A stretch of 45,900 bases of DNA from Clostridia bacterium (GTDB lineage Bacteria; Bacillota; Clostridia; Lachnospirales; Anaerotignaceae), in assembly GCA_910575055.1 (NCBI GenBank), contig CAJTDC010000010.1, positions 1 through 45,900 on the forward strand, written 5' to 3'. The notes below the pieces were generated by a model that made no database searches, was not told the origin of the DNA, and saw only the letters and a list, made by a program, of their open reading frames with translations. The stretch's first letter is position 1; every line of letters starts with the position of its first letter. Made by a program: the position numbers and the translations under genes. Positions 1 through 9,816 of this stretch are shown piece by piece.

Positions 1-15
1 AAAAAAATCTAAAAG

Positions 16-55
16 AAAACGAGTGAAAAATATTTTATTTTTTGCTCGTTTTTTG
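16..55. terminator. Hairpin with T-run, probable terminator
   Basis: The arms AAAACGAG and CTCGTTTT, with a further A-rich/T-rich inner stem, are followed by a run of T. This would end transcription from a gene to the left of the window. It lies just upstream of the truncated VirB4 gene, so the DNA before about position 110 is probably not the original VirB4 sequence. Confidence 0.6.
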
Positions 56-65
56 TTTTATAAAA

Positions 66-109
66 TTGCCATTCTTTCTGCCCTTTTTTGCCATTCTTTT
101 TGCCCCTTT
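66..109 (+). repeat. Two tandem 22-bp repeats at the VirB4 truncation point
   Basis: The 22-nt unit beginning TTGCCATTCTTT and ending in a C/T-rich stretch occurs at 66-87 and again at 88-109 with two mismatches. VirB4-like coding sequence starts right after it, at about 113. The repeat therefore marks the join between foreign upstream DNA and the truncated conjugation gene. Confidence 0.7.
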
Positions 110-1548
110 ACAATATTGTGACATATGGTGAACAGGCTCAATCATTATTAGAAGATTTACAAAACAGAAATGAAAGAATGTTTCTTGTGACAGTGCTTGT
201 AATGAACACAGCGGAAACCAAACAAAAACTGTCTACAGATTTATTGCAAGCACAAGGCATTGCACAGAAATATAACTGCTCTTTACGTCCGTTAGATTAT
301 CAGCAGGAACAGGCGTTAATGAGCAGTTTGCCTCTTGCACAAAATCAAATTGAAATACAAAGAGTGCTGACAACAAGCAGTACAGCAATATTTGTGCCAT
401 TCACCACACAAGAATTATTTCAAGAAGGTGAAGCATTATATTATGGCTTAAATGCCCTTTCCAACAACTTAATCATGGCTGATAGAAAACGTTTAAAAAA
501 TCCTAACGGTTTGATATTGGGAACACCAGGAAGTGGTAAAAGTTTTTCAGCAAAAAGAGAAATTACAAATGCTTTTTTATTGACAAATGATGATATTGCT
601 ATAGTTGACCCAGAAAGCGAATATTTTCCTCTTGTATCAAGATTAGGTGGACAAGTGGTAAAAATATCTCCTTCCAGTAACCATTACATCAATCCTATGG
701 ATATTAACTTGAATTATAGTGAAGATGATAACCCTTTGTCATTAAAATCTGACTTTATACTTTCTCTTTGTGAATTGATAGTAGGCGGAAAAGAAGGACT
801 ACAACCCGTAGAAAAAACAATTATTGATAGATGTGTGAGAATGATTTATCAAAACTATATGATTGAACCAATACAATCTAATATGCCAATATTGGGAGAT
901 TTGTATAACATGATGAGAGAGCAGAAAGAACCAGAAGCACAACATTTGGCAACAGCTCTCGAAATTTATGTCAATGGTTCACTGAACATATTTAATCATA
1001 GAACAAATGTAGATATTCGCAACAGATTGGTTTGTTATGACATAAAAGAATTAGGAAAACAGTTGAAAAAAATAGGAATGTTAGTAGTGCAAGACCAAGT
1101 TTGGGGACGTGTAACAGAAAATAGAGCCTTACACAAATCTACACGCTTTTACATTGATGAAATGCACCTTCTTTTGAAAGAAGAACAAACTTCTGCTTAT
1201 ACTGTTGAGATATGGAAAAGATTTAGAAAATGGGGCGGTATACCGACAGGTTTAACGCAAAATGTTAAGGATTTATTAGCGTCAAGGGAAATTGCTAATA
1301 TATTTGAAAATTCAGATTTCATTTATATGCTCAATCAAGCACAAGGCGATAGACAAATACTTGCAAAACAGCTCAATATCAGTCCTCACCAACTTTCTTA
1401 TGTGACAAATACCAATGCTGGAGAAGGGCTTATTTTTTATGGAAATGTTATCATACCTTTTGTTGACCATTTCCCAAAAGATACTGAACTTTACAGTATT
1501 ATGACCACAAAATTAGAAGATTTGGCACAACAAGACAGAAAGGTGTGA
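88..1548 (+). pseudogene. VirB4-type conjugation ATPase, N-terminally truncated
   Basis: This is the C-terminal half to two-thirds of a VirB4/TraE-like ATPase that powers the mating channel. The Walker A motif GTPGSGKS is near residue 145 and the Walker B stretch FYIDEMH near residue 355. The C-terminal QAQGDRQILAKQLNIS and YVTNTNAGEGL region is typical of Tn1549/CTn-type homologues. Those are about 800 aa; here only about 479 aa are alike, starting at the codons for NIVTYG near 113. The open frame begins with a TTG inside a tandem repeat and has no Shine-Dalgarno, so this is a 5'-truncated gene. If anything is translated, ATG at 178 is a possible start. The next gene begins 5 nt after the stop. 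The family is clear; whether the fragment is expressed is not. Confidence 0.85.
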
Positions 1549-1552
1549 AGTT

Positions 1553-4519
1553 ATGGCAAGGCAAAAGCTAAAAGCAAAAGACAAAAAGACACAGAAAATA
1601 ACCAAAAATGGTTTAGTAGAAAACAATCAAGAAACGGGAAAACAGAACAATATCAGCAATAAAGTTTCTGATTTTTCATTAGATAAAAAACAAAGTAAAA
1701 AACAAAATACAGAAAAAATAAAAGAAGAAAAACAAGGCGGGCGTACAGCTCGCCTTACTTCACTAAAAAAGAAACAACAAAGAAAAATGATTCAAAAAGC
1801 ACAGTTAGAGAATGAAATCAAAAACGATATTCCACTTTATGAGCAACATTTTTCAGAATTAGAAAATAATGATTCATTGTATATGTCGTTATCAAATGAA
1901 GAAAAGCAACAGGAACAACAATGTCAACCAGCAAAGAGCAATGTAAAATCAGATTATAAAAAAAGAATTGTAAAAAAAATAATTGCAAAAAATAAAAATG
2001 AAAAGTTGCATGATGTTCCCATAAAAGAATTAGAAACACCAGAAAATAAAAATTTTCATACTGAAAAAAAGAATGGTATGAAAAAGCAAAAACAGAAAGT
2101 ACAACAAAGAAAATCAGCAGAAAGAATAAAAAAGAATGATTTTTCATTGCAACAGGCAAAACAGGAAAATAGCTATTCTGAATTTCAAACTGTTAAAAAG
2201 GAACAAAGCAAAAACCATTTAGAGTTTGAGCATAAAAAGCAACAACAAAAAACACAAAAGAATACAAAAATTCAGTTTTCTACAAAAGAACAACAAAATT
2301 TGAATGAAGTATCAGAAAATGATTTTAGCAAAAATAAAAAAATACAATATCAATCTTTTTATAAAAACTCTAATGAAGAACAAAAAGCAAAAAAATTACA
2401 ATATTATGCTAATGAGAAACAAAAACAAAATCAGTATGCTAATGAAAAACAACAAAAGAAACAAAATGAAAAACAAATTTCACTGAATAAAGAAACAAAA
2501 AAAGAAATTTCTACAAATGATAAATTAAAATTAGAAAAATTGGAGAACAAAGTACAGAAAGCACAACAGAAATTAGAGAAGGCAGAACAAAAGCTACCTA
2601 AAAAAACAAAAATCAAATTTGAAAAAAGTTTTGATGAAACTACGAAAAAATCAAAAGTTAAATTTCATATTGAAAAGGAAGTAAAACCACAGTATGAAGT
2701 CAAACCAATTAGAACTGTTGTCAAAAAGACTGCTGTTACTCCCCCACGTTTATTATGGTATAAAGGGCATCAAAAAATAGCAGAAACAGAAAAAGAAAAT
2801 ACTGCTGTAGAAGCAGTTCACAAAAATGAACAAAGAGCAGAACTTTTAGTTACAAGTGGTTACAAAAAATGGAGCAACAGCAGAAAAAATAAACCTTATC
2901 ATACTGTAACAAAAATGGAAAAACGATTACAAAAGGCAAATACAAAATATCATATTACAAAATTTTCTGTAGAAAATGAAAAAGCAAAACCAGAAAAAAT
3001 AAATAAAAAATGGTTTCAGAAACACAATATCAAAAAGAAATATGCTCAAATGGCAATACAAAAACAAAATACAGAAACTATTAAAACAGCAAAAGATGTT
3101 TTTATACAGATAGTGAGAGCAATTTTTCAAGTTGCAAGCACACACAAAACAGTTATCGGTATTATTGCTATAATGGGTGTGCTTTTTATATTGTCAAGTT
3201 CTGTACTTGGTTCGTGTTCTACTATGTTTTCAGGTGTAGCAACGTCCACATTTGCAGCAGCTTATACAGCAAATGATGAAGAAATCAATGCAGCAGATTT
3301 GTATTATACAGAATTGGAAACAAATTTACAGTATACCATAAACCATATAGAGCAGACTTATCCCGACTATGATGAATATCGCTACAACATTGGTGAAATA
3401 GGACATAATCCTTATAAACTTATGGCATATTTGTCAGCAATGTATGACTTTTTTACATTTGAAGAAATCAAAAATGACATTGAAGAATTATTTCATAAAC
3501 AATACAAATTGCAGATTGTTCCTAAAATAGAAACACGCCACGATAGTGATGGAAATGCTTATAACTGGCACGTTTTAGAAGTAAGGCTTGCTGTAAAGCC
3601 TATGGAGCAAACCACAATACCGCTTATGAATCAAAATAACTGCAAATATAAATACGATGTTTATATGGAAACATACGGAAATCGCCAAAATTTTGGAAAT
3701 CCTTTTTCTTTTTCTTGGTTAAGCTATGTTTCAGTACAATATGGCTATCGCTTAAATGAACAAGGTGAAAAAGAATTACATAGAGGAATTGACTTGGATA
3801 TACCACAAAATACAAGTATTTTAGCAATACATGATGGCGTAATTTCAGAAATTAGTAGCGATAGTATATTAGGAAATTATATTGTGATGGAGGACAGCAA
3901 AGCATATCAAAGCAAATATACTGGTTGGGCAAGATGTCAAGTAGCAGTTGGACAAGAAGTGAAAAAGGGAGAAGAAATTGCTTTTACAAGTGATAAATCT
4001 TTTCATTTAGAAGTCACACATCAAGGGCAATACTTAAATCCTATGTATTTTGTAGAAAATGGTGATGATGGAAAATGTACCTTACCTGGCACAGAAGGCG
4101 GTATTGTCATACCAGAATATCCAGGTGCAGCTATGGGCGATGGCAGTTTTGGAGCATTGATTACAGAAGCTGAAAAATATCTTGGTTATCCTTATGTTTG
4201 GGGAGGCAGTAATCCCAATACTTCATTTGATTGCAGCGGTTTTATATGCTGGGTATATACACAATCGGGAGTTCACAATCTTCCAAGAACAACCGCACAA
4301 GGTATTTATAATCAATGTACGCCTGTTTCTGTAGAAAATGCCAAACCTGGTGATTTAATATTTTTTACTGGTACATACGATAGTGCAAATCCAGTAAGCC
4401 ATATTGGTATGTACGTGGGTAACGGGCAAATGTTGCACGCAGGCGACCCAATTTCCTATGCGAATATCAACAGTAGCTATTGGCAAAAACATTTGTATGG
4501 TTTTGGTAGGCTTTCTTAA
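1553..4519 (+). CDS. Conjugation-associated NlpC/P60 cell-wall hydrolase
   Basis: This 988-aa protein should open peptidoglycan for the mating channel. Residues 1 to about 515 are extremely rich in K, Q, E and N and predicted cytoplasmic. One membrane segment lies near 533-553. After it comes a degenerate M23-like domain (HRGID near 745, HLEVTHQG near 825), then a C-terminal NlpC/P60 domain with FDCSGF (catalytic Cys near 894) and VSHIGMYVG (His). The order matches bifunctional hydrolases next to VirB4 in Tn1549/CTn elements, but the low-complexity N-terminal half is unusually long. The M23 part lacks a clean HxH and may only bind wall. The start follows GAAAGGTG by a normal distance and lies 5 nt after the VirB4 stop. 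Confidence 0.88.
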   Translation: MARQKLKAKDKKTQKITKNGLVENNQETGKQNNISNKVSDFSLDKKQSKKQNTEKIKEEKQGGRTARLTSLKKKQQRKMIQKAQLENEIKNDIPLYEQHFSELENNDSLYMSLSNEEKQQEQQCQPAKSNVKSDYKKRIVKKIIAKNKNEKLHDVPIKELETPENKNFHTEKKNGMKKQKQKVQQRKSAERIKKNDFSLQQAKQENSYSEFQTVKKEQSKNHLEFEHKKQQQKTQKNTKIQFSTKEQQNLNEVSENDFSKNKKIQYQSFYKNSNEEQKAKKLQYYANEKQKQNQYANEKQQKKQNEKQISLNKETKKEISTNDKLKLEKLENKVQKAQQKLEKAEQKLPKKTKIKFEKSFDETTKKSKVKFHIEKEVKPQYEVKPIRTVVKKTAVTPPRLLWYKGHQKIAETEKENTAVEAVHKNEQRAELLVTSGYKKWSNSRKNKPYHTVTKMEKRLQKANTKYHITKFSVENEKAKPEKINKKWFQKHNIKKKYAQMAIQKQNTETIKTAKDVFIQIVRAIFQVASTHKTVIGIIAIMGVLFILSSSVLGSCSTMFSGVATSTFAAAYTANDEEINAADLYYTELETNLQYTINHIEQTYPDYDEYRYNIGEIGHNPYKLMAYLSAMYDFFTFEEIKNDIEELFHKQYKLQIVPKIETRHDSDGNAYNWHVLEVRLAVKPMEQTTIPLMNQNNCKYKYDVYMETYGNRQNFGNPFSFSWLSYVSVQYGYRLNEQGEKELHRGIDLDIPQNTSILAIHDGVISEISSDSILGNYIVMEDSKAYQSKYTGWARCQVAVGQEVKKGEEIAFTSDKSFHLEVTHQGQYLNPMYFVENGDDGKCTLPGTEGGIVIPEYPGAAMGDGSFGALITEAEKYLGYPYVWGGSNPNTSFDCSGFICWVYTQSGVHNLPRTTAQGIYNQCTPVSVENAKPGDLIFFTGTYDSANPVSHIGMYVGNGQMLHAGDPISYANINSSYWQKHLYGFGRLS

Positions 4520-4587
4520 AGTAATTATTTGTACATAGTAGAAGGACAATATATGAAAGATAGTCACCACTTTCCTAATTTATTATT

Positions 4588-4866
4588 CCAGAATACAAAA
4601 CAGGTGTTTATATATTGACAAACTTCAATACCACTCATGAATAAGATTTGTATAAAGTAAAAGTAGTGCAGGAACTAGGTTATCGCCCTTACATTATGAT
4701 ATATCATAAAAAATCTGCATCTAAAATCACAAGAGATTTACAGAGATGGGCAAACAACAGAATAATTTATTATGGCAGTGGTCAGAAATGGGAAAATTAT
4801 AACTTAAATGAAAAAAAGGAGGAAAAATACTATGATGAAATCAGAAAAAATTGTAAAAAATATTGA
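4588..4866 (+). pseudogene. Remnant C-terminus of a radical-SAM-type protein
   Basis: One reading frame gives a string ending YILTNFNTTHE, then a stop (TAA at 4642-4644), then DLYKVKVVQELGYRPYIMIYHK and an RDLQRWANNRIIY tail. I recognise this as the C-terminal end of radical SAM proteins common in prophages and ICEs of Clostridia (LTNFDTT...LGYDPYVMIYDK...LQRWCNN). No cysteine cluster or start remains, and the frame is cut by the stop codon. The fragment fills the gap between the wall hydrolase and the DUF4315 gene, where a cargo gene has evidently decayed. The assignment rests on remembered motifs only. Confidence 0.55.
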
Positions 4867-5083
4867 AAAATTGCAGGAAAAAATGCTTGAATTACAAATA
4901 CAGCTTGAAGATTTAGAAAAGCAAAAAACACAAGCAGAAAATGAGGAAATCATACAAGCGGTTAGAAGCATAAAGGTACAACCAGAAGATTTAAAATATG
5001 TTTTAAAAGCAATTCAAAACATGAATGTGAAGGCAATCATTGAAAAAATGAAAAAGGAGGTTATAAAAGATGAAAAAGAATAA
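4832..5083 (+). CDS. DUF4315 family ICE protein
   Basis: This 83-aa protein is almost wholly charged helix or coiled coil (KIVKNIEKLQEKMLELQIQLEDLEKQK). It ends with a conserved tail region around IKVQPEDLKYVLKAI. Size, helix and position between the wall hydrolase and a DUF4366 protein fit the DUF4315 family of conjugative elements, whose function is unknown. The start was placed at 4832 because AAGGAGG lies 9 nt upstream; an earlier in-frame ATG at 4808 has no ribosome site. The 3' end overlaps the next gene by 14 nt, so the two are probably translationally coupled. Confidence 0.8.
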   Translation: MMKSEKIVKNIEKLQEKMLELQIQLEDLEKQKTQAENEEIIQAVRSIKVQPEDLKYVLKAIQNMNVKAIIEKMKKEVIKDEKE

Positions 5084-5867
5084 CATAATTATTTTGCTTT
5101 TTTGTTTTTTTACAATGTTGTTTCCAATACAAGCGACTGCTATGGTGCAGACACAAACAACTGGTTCTGCATCTGCAAGTATGGACAGTGAAAACAAGCC
5201 AGACATAACTCCTAAAGGATTTACACCCAAAGGCAATGCAACTGTTGTAGATGATGTCAAAACAGAAAATGAAAAAGAATTTTTTACAATATCTACACCA
5301 AATGAAAATATATTTTATTTAATTGTAGATAGAGCAAGAGAAAGTGAAAATGTTTATTTTTTAAATGAAGTAACGGAGAACGATTTATTCTCATTGACAA
5401 GTGCAGAAAAGCCAAAAGAAACAGCTATTCCAGAACAAAAAGAGCCAGTTTGTACCTGCACTCAAAAATGTGTTGTAGGTATGGTAAATGTGCAATGTGA
5501 ATTGTGTAGTGTGAATTTTAAAAAATGTATTGGAACAGCAACAGATACAGAGGAAACGCAAGAAACTGAAACAAAAAGAGGAGAAATTCCTACAGAAAAA
5601 GGGACAATACTATTTTCAATAGTAGGTATTGTAATTGCTATCGTTGTTGGTTACTATTTCAAAGTTTACAGACCAAAACAAGAATATATTGATGACGATG
5701 ATGAAGAAGCAGAAGAAAAAATTGTCAATGAGGACGAGCAGGAAAACAAAGAAGAAATTTTTGTAAATGAAGATGATATTGCAGAAGAAAAAAATGATGT
5801 TACAGAAAATAAAACTTCTAATGTGAAATACTATGATGATGTACCAGATGAATACATAAATAACTAA
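5070..5867 (+). CDS. DUF4366 (CD1107-like) membrane protein of the ICE
   Basis: The 265-aa protein has a signal peptide (residues 1-24, ending ATA-MVQ). A linker follows, then a cysteine-rich segment with CTCTQKC and CELC (about 128-155), a membrane helix (about 180-200, ILFSIVGIVIAIVVGYYF) and a very acidic cytoplasmic tail. The central FFTISTPNENIFYLIVDRARESENVYFLNEV stretch is the hallmark of the DUF4366/CD1107 family found with topoisomerase III in Tn1549/CTn elements. It is thought to belong to the transfer apparatus at the cell surface; no activity is known to me. A strong AAGGAGG precedes the start. Confidence 0.85.
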   Translation: MKKNNIIILLFCFFTMLFPIQATAMVQTQTTGSASASMDSENKPDITPKGFTPKGNATVVDDVKTENEKEFFTISTPNENIFYLIVDRARESENVYFLNEVTENDLFSLTSAEKPKETAIPEQKEPVCTCTQKCVVGMVNVQCELCSVNFKKCIGTATDTEETQETETKRGEIPTEKGTILFSIVGIVIAIVVGYYFKVYRPKQEYIDDDDEEAEEKIVNEDEQENKEEIFVNEDDIAEEKNDVTENKTSNVKYYDDVPDEYINN

Positions 5868-5883
5868 AAAAAGGAGGAATACT

Positions 5884-7968
5884 ATGAGATTGATTATTGC
5901 AGAGAAACCGAGCGTTGCAGAAAGCATTGCAAAAGTGCTAGGCGTTACAAACAATAAAAACGGCTATATCATGGGAAATGGTTATATTGTATCATGGTGT
6001 GTAGGACATTTGGTGTCACTTGCGTCAGCAGACACATACCATGTAAAATATTCCAAATGGAATGATAAAGATTTACCTATTATTCCACAAGAGTGGCAAT
6101 ACACTGTAAATATTAGTACAAAAAAACAGTTTGAAGTATTAAAAGAGTTGATGTCAAAAAAAGAAGTAACAGAATTGATTTGTGCCACAGACGCAGGTAG
6201 AGAAGGAGAATTGATATTTAGATTAGTATATCAAAAATGCAACTGTAAAAAGCCTGTCAAAAGACTTTGGATTTCATCACTGGAGGACAGTGCAATATTA
6301 AAAGGTATGGCAGAATTAGAAAATAGTCAAAAATATGATAGTTTATATGATGCTGCATTGTGCAGAGCAAAAGCCGACTGGTTAATTGGTATTAACGCAA
6401 GTCGACTTTTTTCATGTCTTTATCACAAAACTTTAAATGTTGGCAGAGTCATGACCCCTACTCTCGCCTTTTTAACAGAAAGAGAAAAAGAAATCAGTAG
6501 TTTTCAAAAAAAGAAATTTTATCAAGTAGAAATTGACTGCGGTAATTTTTGTGCTATTAGTGAAAAAATAGAAAGTAAAACAGACGCTGAAAAATTAAAA
6601 CAAAAGTGTCTGGGGAAAACCGCTATTGTGCAGTCTGTAGAACAAAAACAAAAAACAGAAAAACCGCCTAAGTTATATGACTTGACAACATTGCAAAGAG
6701 AAGCAAATAAAATTTATGGCTACACCGCACAGCAAACACTGGAATATTTACAGTCATTGTATGAAAAAAAGTTAGTGACATATCCTCGTACAGATAGCAA
6801 CTATATTACAGAAGATATGAAAAACAGTATTACAGAATTAATTGACATCATTTCTAAAAAAATTGATATTGAAGTAACTACACAAAATATAGAAAATATT
6901 GTTGATGGTAGTAAAGTGAGTGACCATCATGCTTTACTGCCCACAAAGTCAATACAAACAGCCAATTTATCAGAGTTGCCTGCTGGAGAAAGAAACATAT
7001 TAAAACTTTTGGTGTATCGCTTGTTGATTGCTGTAGGAGAAGTATATTGTTATGCTGAAACAAACATTTTATTGGAATGTGAAGGAACAATTTTTAAAGC
7101 AAATGCAAAAAATGTTTTGCAAAAAGGCTGGAAAGAAATTTTAGAAGCATTTCAAAAAACATTGAGAGAAAAGACAAAAAAAGAAAGTGAAATGATATTA
7201 CCAGACTTACAGCAAAATCAACAAATAAAAGGGGTAAAATCTAGTGTCAAAGAGGGTATGACTGCACCACCCAAACATTTTACAGAAGATACCCTTTTAC
7301 TTGCTATGGAAAATGCAAGTGCAGAGGACTTCAAGCAAATAGAAAATGCAGAAAAAAAAGGCTTAGGAACGCCTGCTACTCGTGCTGGCATTATTGAAAA
7401 GCTGATAAAATGCGGTTTTGCAGAAAGAAATCAAAAACAAATATTGCCTACTAAAAAAGGAACTGATTTGATAGAAGTAATTCCGCAAGCCATAAAATCA
7501 GCAAAATTAACGGCAGTATGGGAAAGCAAATTAAAAGACATCAAAAACAACAATATTTCCTCACAAAACTTTATGCAGGAAATTGAAACAATGCTTTCAG
7601 AGCTGATAAAAAGCTATGAAAATAGCGATTTTGTCAAAAATCTTTGTACAGAAAAAGAAATCATAGGAAAATGTCCTCGTTGTGGCAGACCTGTATACGA
7701 AGGACAGAAAAATTATTATTGTTCAGGCTATAAAGACAATCCCCCTTGTCATTTTGTATTATGGAAAGAGAATTTATTTTTTACTTCTAAAAGGAAAACA
7801 TTTACAAAACAGCTTGCAATAGAATTTTTAAATAAAGGCAGAGTGAAAATGACAGAGTTGTATTCAGAGAAAAAAGACAGATATTACAATGCAACAGTGG
7901 TAATGCAGGATACTGGCGAAAAGTATGTTGCTTTTAAATTGGAGTTTCCAGTGAAAAAGAAAGAATAG
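5884..7968 (+). CDS. topB: DNA topoisomerase III
   Basis: This 694-aa type IA topoisomerase has an N-terminal TOPRIM domain (MRLIIAEKPSVAESIAKVLG; DAGREGE near 101). The catalytic tyrosine is in the YPRTDS motif at residue 300. A C-terminal zinc-binding segment with CPRCGR and YYCSGY lies near 597-615. The length is normal and nothing is broken. In ICEs it is thought to resolve DNA during transfer or replication of the element. It follows the DUF4366 gene by 16 nt with a strong AAAGGAGG site and shares its operon. Confidence 0.95.
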   Translation: MRLIIAEKPSVAESIAKVLGVTNNKNGYIMGNGYIVSWCVGHLVSLASADTYHVKYSKWNDKDLPIIPQEWQYTVNISTKKQFEVLKELMSKKEVTELICATDAGREGELIFRLVYQKCNCKKPVKRLWISSLEDSAILKGMAELENSQKYDSLYDAALCRAKADWLIGINASRLFSCLYHKTLNVGRVMTPTLAFLTEREKEISSFQKKKFYQVEIDCGNFCAISEKIESKTDAEKLKQKCLGKTAIVQSVEQKQKTEKPPKLYDLTTLQREANKIYGYTAQQTLEYLQSLYEKKLVTYPRTDSNYITEDMKNSITELIDIISKKIDIEVTTQNIENIVDGSKVSDHHALLPTKSIQTANLSELPAGERNILKLLVYRLLIAVGEVYCYAETNILLECEGTIFKANAKNVLQKGWKEILEAFQKTLREKTKKESEMILPDLQQNQQIKGVKSSVKEGMTAPPKHFTEDTLLLAMENASAEDFKQIENAEKKGLGTPATRAGIIEKLIKCGFAERNQKQILPTKKGTDLIEVIPQAIKSAKLTAVWESKLKDIKNNNISSQNFMQEIETMLSELIKSYENSDFVKNLCTEKEIIGKCPRCGRPVYEGQKNYYCSGYKDNPPCHFVLWKENLFFTSKRKTFTKQLAIEFLNKGRVKMTELYSEKKDRYYNATVVMQDTGEKYVAFKLEFPVKKKE

Positions 7969-8036
7969 AAAAAGAAAAAAGGTTGTGTTATAATATCAAT
8001 AATACAAATTTAAAATAAAAGGAAGCTCTGAATACT

Positions 8037-8483
8037 ATGAAATCGGATGAAATTTTACAATATTGTCTTGAAAATTTAGAGGGAACAATTTTAGTAAATA
8101 GTTGGGGAGAAAAAGGAATTTTTTATAATCCTAACAATACTTTAAAAAGAGGAATTTATATTTTAACGATAAAAGAAAAAGATGGAGAAAATGATAAAGG
8201 TTCAAATTTAGACAGAGAAAATATCTATCGTGTAAACGTAGGAATACAAAAAAAGACATTTATCAATCTATTTGGTGAGATACCTAATCGACCTAGTAAA
8301 GGTTGTATTGTTGATATGGAATATGATTTTACATCAATAGACAAGATAATTCCTCATCCTATATATGCGTGGATGGGATGGATATGTTGTCTAAACCCAA
8401 CGAAAAAGACTTTTGAAAAACTAAAGTTATTGATTCAAGAATCTTATGAATATGCAAAAGAAAAATATAGAAAAAGAAAGTAG
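8037..8483 (+). CDS. DUF6194 family protein
   Basis: The 148-aa soluble protein has the pattern NSWGEKGIFYNPNNTLKRGIY, SNLDRENIYRVNVGI, FDFTSIDKIIPHPIYAWMGWICCLNP, then a helical tail. I recognise this as DUF6194, a small widespread family without known function. It is probably cargo rather than conjugation machinery. The Shine-Dalgarno is poor: GGAAG lies about 12 nt before the ATG. A terminator follows at 8544. Confidence 0.7.
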   Translation: MKSDEILQYCLENLEGTILVNSWGEKGIFYNPNNTLKRGIYILTIKEKDGENDKGSNLDRENIYRVNVGIQKKTFINLFGEIPNRPSKGCIVDMEYDFTSIDKIIPHPIYAWMGWICCLNPTKKTFEKLKLLIQESYEYAKEKYRKRK

Positions 8484-8543
8484 TAATTTTCAATTTATTA
8501 AAAAATTATTATTACAATCATAACAAAATAAGGAATACATAAC

Positions 8544-8579
8544 AGAGCATATAGAAAATCATATGCTCTATTTTTTTTG
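8544..8579 (+). terminator. Rho-independent terminator
   Basis: The arms AGAGCATAT and ATATGCTCT form a 9-bp perfect stem with an 8-nt loop, followed by A and eight T. It ends the topB/DUF6194 transcription unit. Confidence 0.85.
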
Positions 8580-8606
8580 TAAAAATAGAGAAAGGTAGGT
8601 ATGATT

Positions 8607-8879
8607 ATGGCAAGATTAAGTCTTTTGGAACAAGAAACGATATTTGTCATGAATGAAAAAGAAAAAACAGCAACGATATTTACATATAATAGAGCCTATC
8701 AGAAAAAATTGCAGGAACTTTGCAGATATTATCCAGACGAAATGATATTTCAAAAAGAAAATGGCGATGGTGCTGTTACTTACACATTCCCTAAAAAGTG
8801 GCTGAAAATCATTCCTCAAAGGCAAGTATCAGAAAAAAGAATACAAACATTAGAAACAATGAGAAAACGGAAAAAATAA
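8607..8879 (+). CDS. Conserved small ICE protein, function unknown
   Basis: This 90-aa protein (MARLSLLEQETIFVMNEKEK start; TYTFPKKWLKIIPQR near the end) resembles a small protein that sits just before the large helicase in Tn1549-type elements. It is sometimes annotated loosely as a chaperone; I see no chaperone feature. It is soluble, basic at the C-terminus and has no cysteine cluster. I preferred ATG 8607 over 8601 because AAAGGTAGG then has a 7-nt spacing. A strong terminator separates it from the helicase gene. Confidence 0.6.
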   Translation: MARLSLLEQETIFVMNEKEKTATIFTYNRAYQKKLQELCRYYPDEMIFQKENGDGAVTYTFPKKWLKIIPQRQVSEKRIQTLETMRKRKK

Positions 8880-8884
8880 AAATA

Positions 8885-8931
8885 AAAAGCGAATGAAATT
8901 ACTGCAATGTGGTGATTCATTCGCTTTTTTT
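8885..8931 (+). terminator. Rho-independent terminator or attenuator before the helicase gene
   Basis: AAAAGCGAATGAA pairs with TTCATTCGCTTTT, closing a loop of about 17 nt, and a T-run follows. Only about 30 nt separate it from the helicase start, so read-through or antitermination could set helicase levels. Confidence 0.85.
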
Positions 8932-9816
8932 GTTATACATAAAATCGAGAAAGGAGCATGACTATGTGGGAAAAATTCAACAAAACCAAAAAAATGATAG
9001 AACTGTCGCAAGAAACAAGCGATATGATAACAAGTAATGTTGAAAATTGGAAAAACTATTTAAACACAGCAAGTCAATTTTATAAATATTCTTTTGACGA
9101 CCAGATTATGATACACGCCCAAAGATCAGACTGCACCGCTTGTGCCTCCATACCGATATGGAACAAAAAAATGTTAAGATGGGTAAAGTCTGGCTCAAAA
9201 GGAATTGCACTGATAAGAGAAAAAAATCAAAAGCCTTATTTAACATATGTTTTTGCATTAGAAGATACTATCACTACTAAAATCAGTAAAACACCTTATT
9301 TATGGAAAATGGAGCAAAAACATTATGATAGTGTACTTGCTATGTTGGAGCAATATGAAGGCAATACAGAACAAAAGGATATTACAAAAAGGCTTATGGA
9401 AATAGCGATTTCTATGGTAGACATACATAACAGCCAATATTTTAAAAATATGCTGCTGAATTTAGAAGATACCTATTTAGGGGAACTGGACGAACAACAA
9501 GCACAAAGTATTTTCAGAGATGTTTGTATCACAAGTATACAATATGTATTACTGCATAGATGTGGTATTGACACAGAACAATATATTTCTGATAAAGATT
9601 TGCAAAATGTTATGGCATTTACCACGCCTGAAATGCTGCACCATTTGGGAACGGCTGTGAATGAAATTTCAAATGATGTATTAAGAAATATAGAAAAAAC
9701 AATCAAAACAGTTGAAAAATCTATTGCAATATCGGAAAAAAAAGAATATAATCAATATAAAGAACAATTTAACACTTTAAAGTGTGAAACTGAAATAAAA
9801 GAAGGGAGTTTTGAAA

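Noticed and set aside
1818-2159. Antisense ORF opposite the hydrolase gene, and similar hydrophobic - strand ORFs at 2431-3145 and 10802-11230
   Set aside because: They mirror K/Q/E-rich coding sequence on the other strand (giving F, L and C runs), lack ribosome sites and match no family.
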